NCBI GenBank assembly: GCA_031390045.1
Contig: JANMTB010000099.1
Span: 1-5,762, forward strand
Reading direction: 5' to 3'
Source of the DNA: Aalborgiella sp031390045
GTDB taxonomy: Bacteria > Pseudomonadota > Gammaproteobacteria > Burkholderiales > Burkholderiaceae_C
Length of the DNA: 5,762 bases
In this document: positions 5,220-5,762 of the stretch, one piece after another
Position numbering within the stretch: the stretch's first letter is position 1
How the letters are laid out: each line of letters begins with the position of its first letter
Position numbers and translations under genes: made by a program
The notes under the pieces: generated by a model
Told to the model about the DNA's origin: nothing
The model's input: only the letters and a program-made list of their open reading frames with translations
Databases searched by the model: none

Positions 5220-5762
5220 ATGTTGATGGTTGATTTCAAGTCAAATCAGCGCTACCCCGATCCAGCGGTGTTGATTCTGGACCCCAGCTTCGCTAAATAC
5301 CGCATCTACAGCAGCAGCGTGGAGCAACTCGGTACGGGTATGCGTTGGGCGGAAGGGCCGGTGTATTTCCCTGCGGAAAACGGACAAGCGGGGTATGTGC
5401 TGTGTAGCGATATCCCTAACAACCGCTTGATGAAGTACGACGAAGGCACAGAAAAATTCACCGTACATAAAACCAATACCAACTACGCCAACGGCAACAC
5501 GCGTGACCGCCAAGGCCGCTTGGTGACTTGCGAGCATTCCGTCACGCGCCGCGTGGTCCGCACTGAAAAAGACGGCAAGATGACCGTATTGGCGGACAGC
5601 TTTGAAGGCAAAAAACTCAACGCGCCGAACGATATCGTCGTCAAATCTGATGACAGCATTTGGTTCACTGACCCGATTTTTGGCATCAACGGCGAGTGGG
5701 AAGGCGAGCGCGCCAAGTCTGAACAAGCGACGACGAATGTGTATCGCCTCGCCAAAGACGGC
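5220..5762 (+). CDS. SMP-30/gluconolactonase-family lactonase (3' end cut by window)
   Basis: The frame is open from ATG 5220 to the window edge, giving 181 residues of a family usually near 300. It is a calcium- or zinc-dependent six-bladed beta-propeller that hydrolyses sugar lactones. Visible signature residues are metal ligand E45 in RWAEGPVYFP (42-51), YANGNTRDRQGRL (89-101), CEH (104-106), NAPNDIVV (134-141) and the IWFTDP strand (147-152). The second half, with the remaining metal-binding Asp, lies beyond the window. The start may be ATG 5220 or ATG 5226; AAGG (5212-5215), overlapping the aldolase stop, is 4 or 10 bases away respectively. No signal peptide is seen, so it is probably cytoplasmic. 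Placement after gudD and an aldolase suggests it opens an aldarolactone (a UxuL-like role after uronate dehydrogenase). A gluconolactonase role or another lactone cannot be excluded. Confidence 0.9.
   Translation, partial: MLMVDFKSNQRYPDPAVLILDPSFAKYRIYSSSVEQLGTGMRWAEGPVYFPAENGQAGYVLCSDIPNNRLMKYDEGTEKFTVHKTNTNYANGNTRDRQGRLVTCEHSVTRRVVRTEKDGKMTVLADSFEGKKLNAPNDIVVKSDDSIWFTDPIFGINGEWEGERAKSEQATTNVYRLAKDG

Noticed and set aside
5241..5755. Minus-strand open frames near the right edge
   Set aside because: They are shadows of the lactonase, whose family motifs are clear on the plus strand.
1..5762. CRISPR array or insertion sequence
   Set aside because: No regularly spaced direct repeats, no transposase motifs and no terminal inverted repeats flanking a gene were seen.

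Overview
The window looks like a proteobacterial chromosome segment, most likely a betaproteobacterium of the Burkholderiales (Comamonadaceae-like). This is an inference from gene content and from a housekeeping gene sitting next to a CCA-encoding tRNA-Met. No taxonomic marker is present that would settle it.

Layout, left to right. (1) 2-55: possible last codons of an upstream gene with a hydrophobic C-terminus. (2) 85-1170: ychF, the conserved translation-associated P-loop ATPase/GTPase. (3) 1241-1317: a complete tRNA with a CAT anticodon, preceded by a near-consensus sigma-70 promoter. (4) 1318 to about 2976: an AT-rich stretch unlike its flanks. In sampled 60-base lines, G+C is 14/60 at 1441-1500 and 21/60 at 2581-2640, against 35/60 in ychF (301-360) and 40/60 in gudD (4081-4140). 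It holds three inverted repeats in a 327-base leader, a possible 28-codon small ORF, a 182-aa soluble protein with a degenerate phospholipase-D-like fold signature, a perfect intrinsic terminator, a 217-aa membrane protein, and a second terminator. This is the accessory part of the window and the best place to look for something undescribed. (5) 3044 to the window end: three tightly spaced co-directional genes for aldarate catabolism. They are glucarate dehydratase (gudD), an HpcH/HpaI-family class II pyruvate aldolase, and an SMP-30/gluconolactonase-family lactonase cut by the window edge.

How the genes work together. In the right-hand operon, the lactonase would open an aldarolactone (for example the product of uronate dehydrogenase) to the open-chain aldarate. 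GudD would dehydrate glucarate to 5-keto-4-deoxy-D-glucarate. The aldolase would split that to pyruvate and tartronate semialdehyde. GudD is assigned with high confidence because every known catalytic residue is visible; the substrates of the other two enzymes are inferred from context. The two AT-rich genes have no clear metabolic link to either flank. Their position right after a tRNA gene, their base composition and the soluble-plus-membrane pairing suggest an acquired two-gene module, possibly for defence or stress, but no catalytic motif proves a role.
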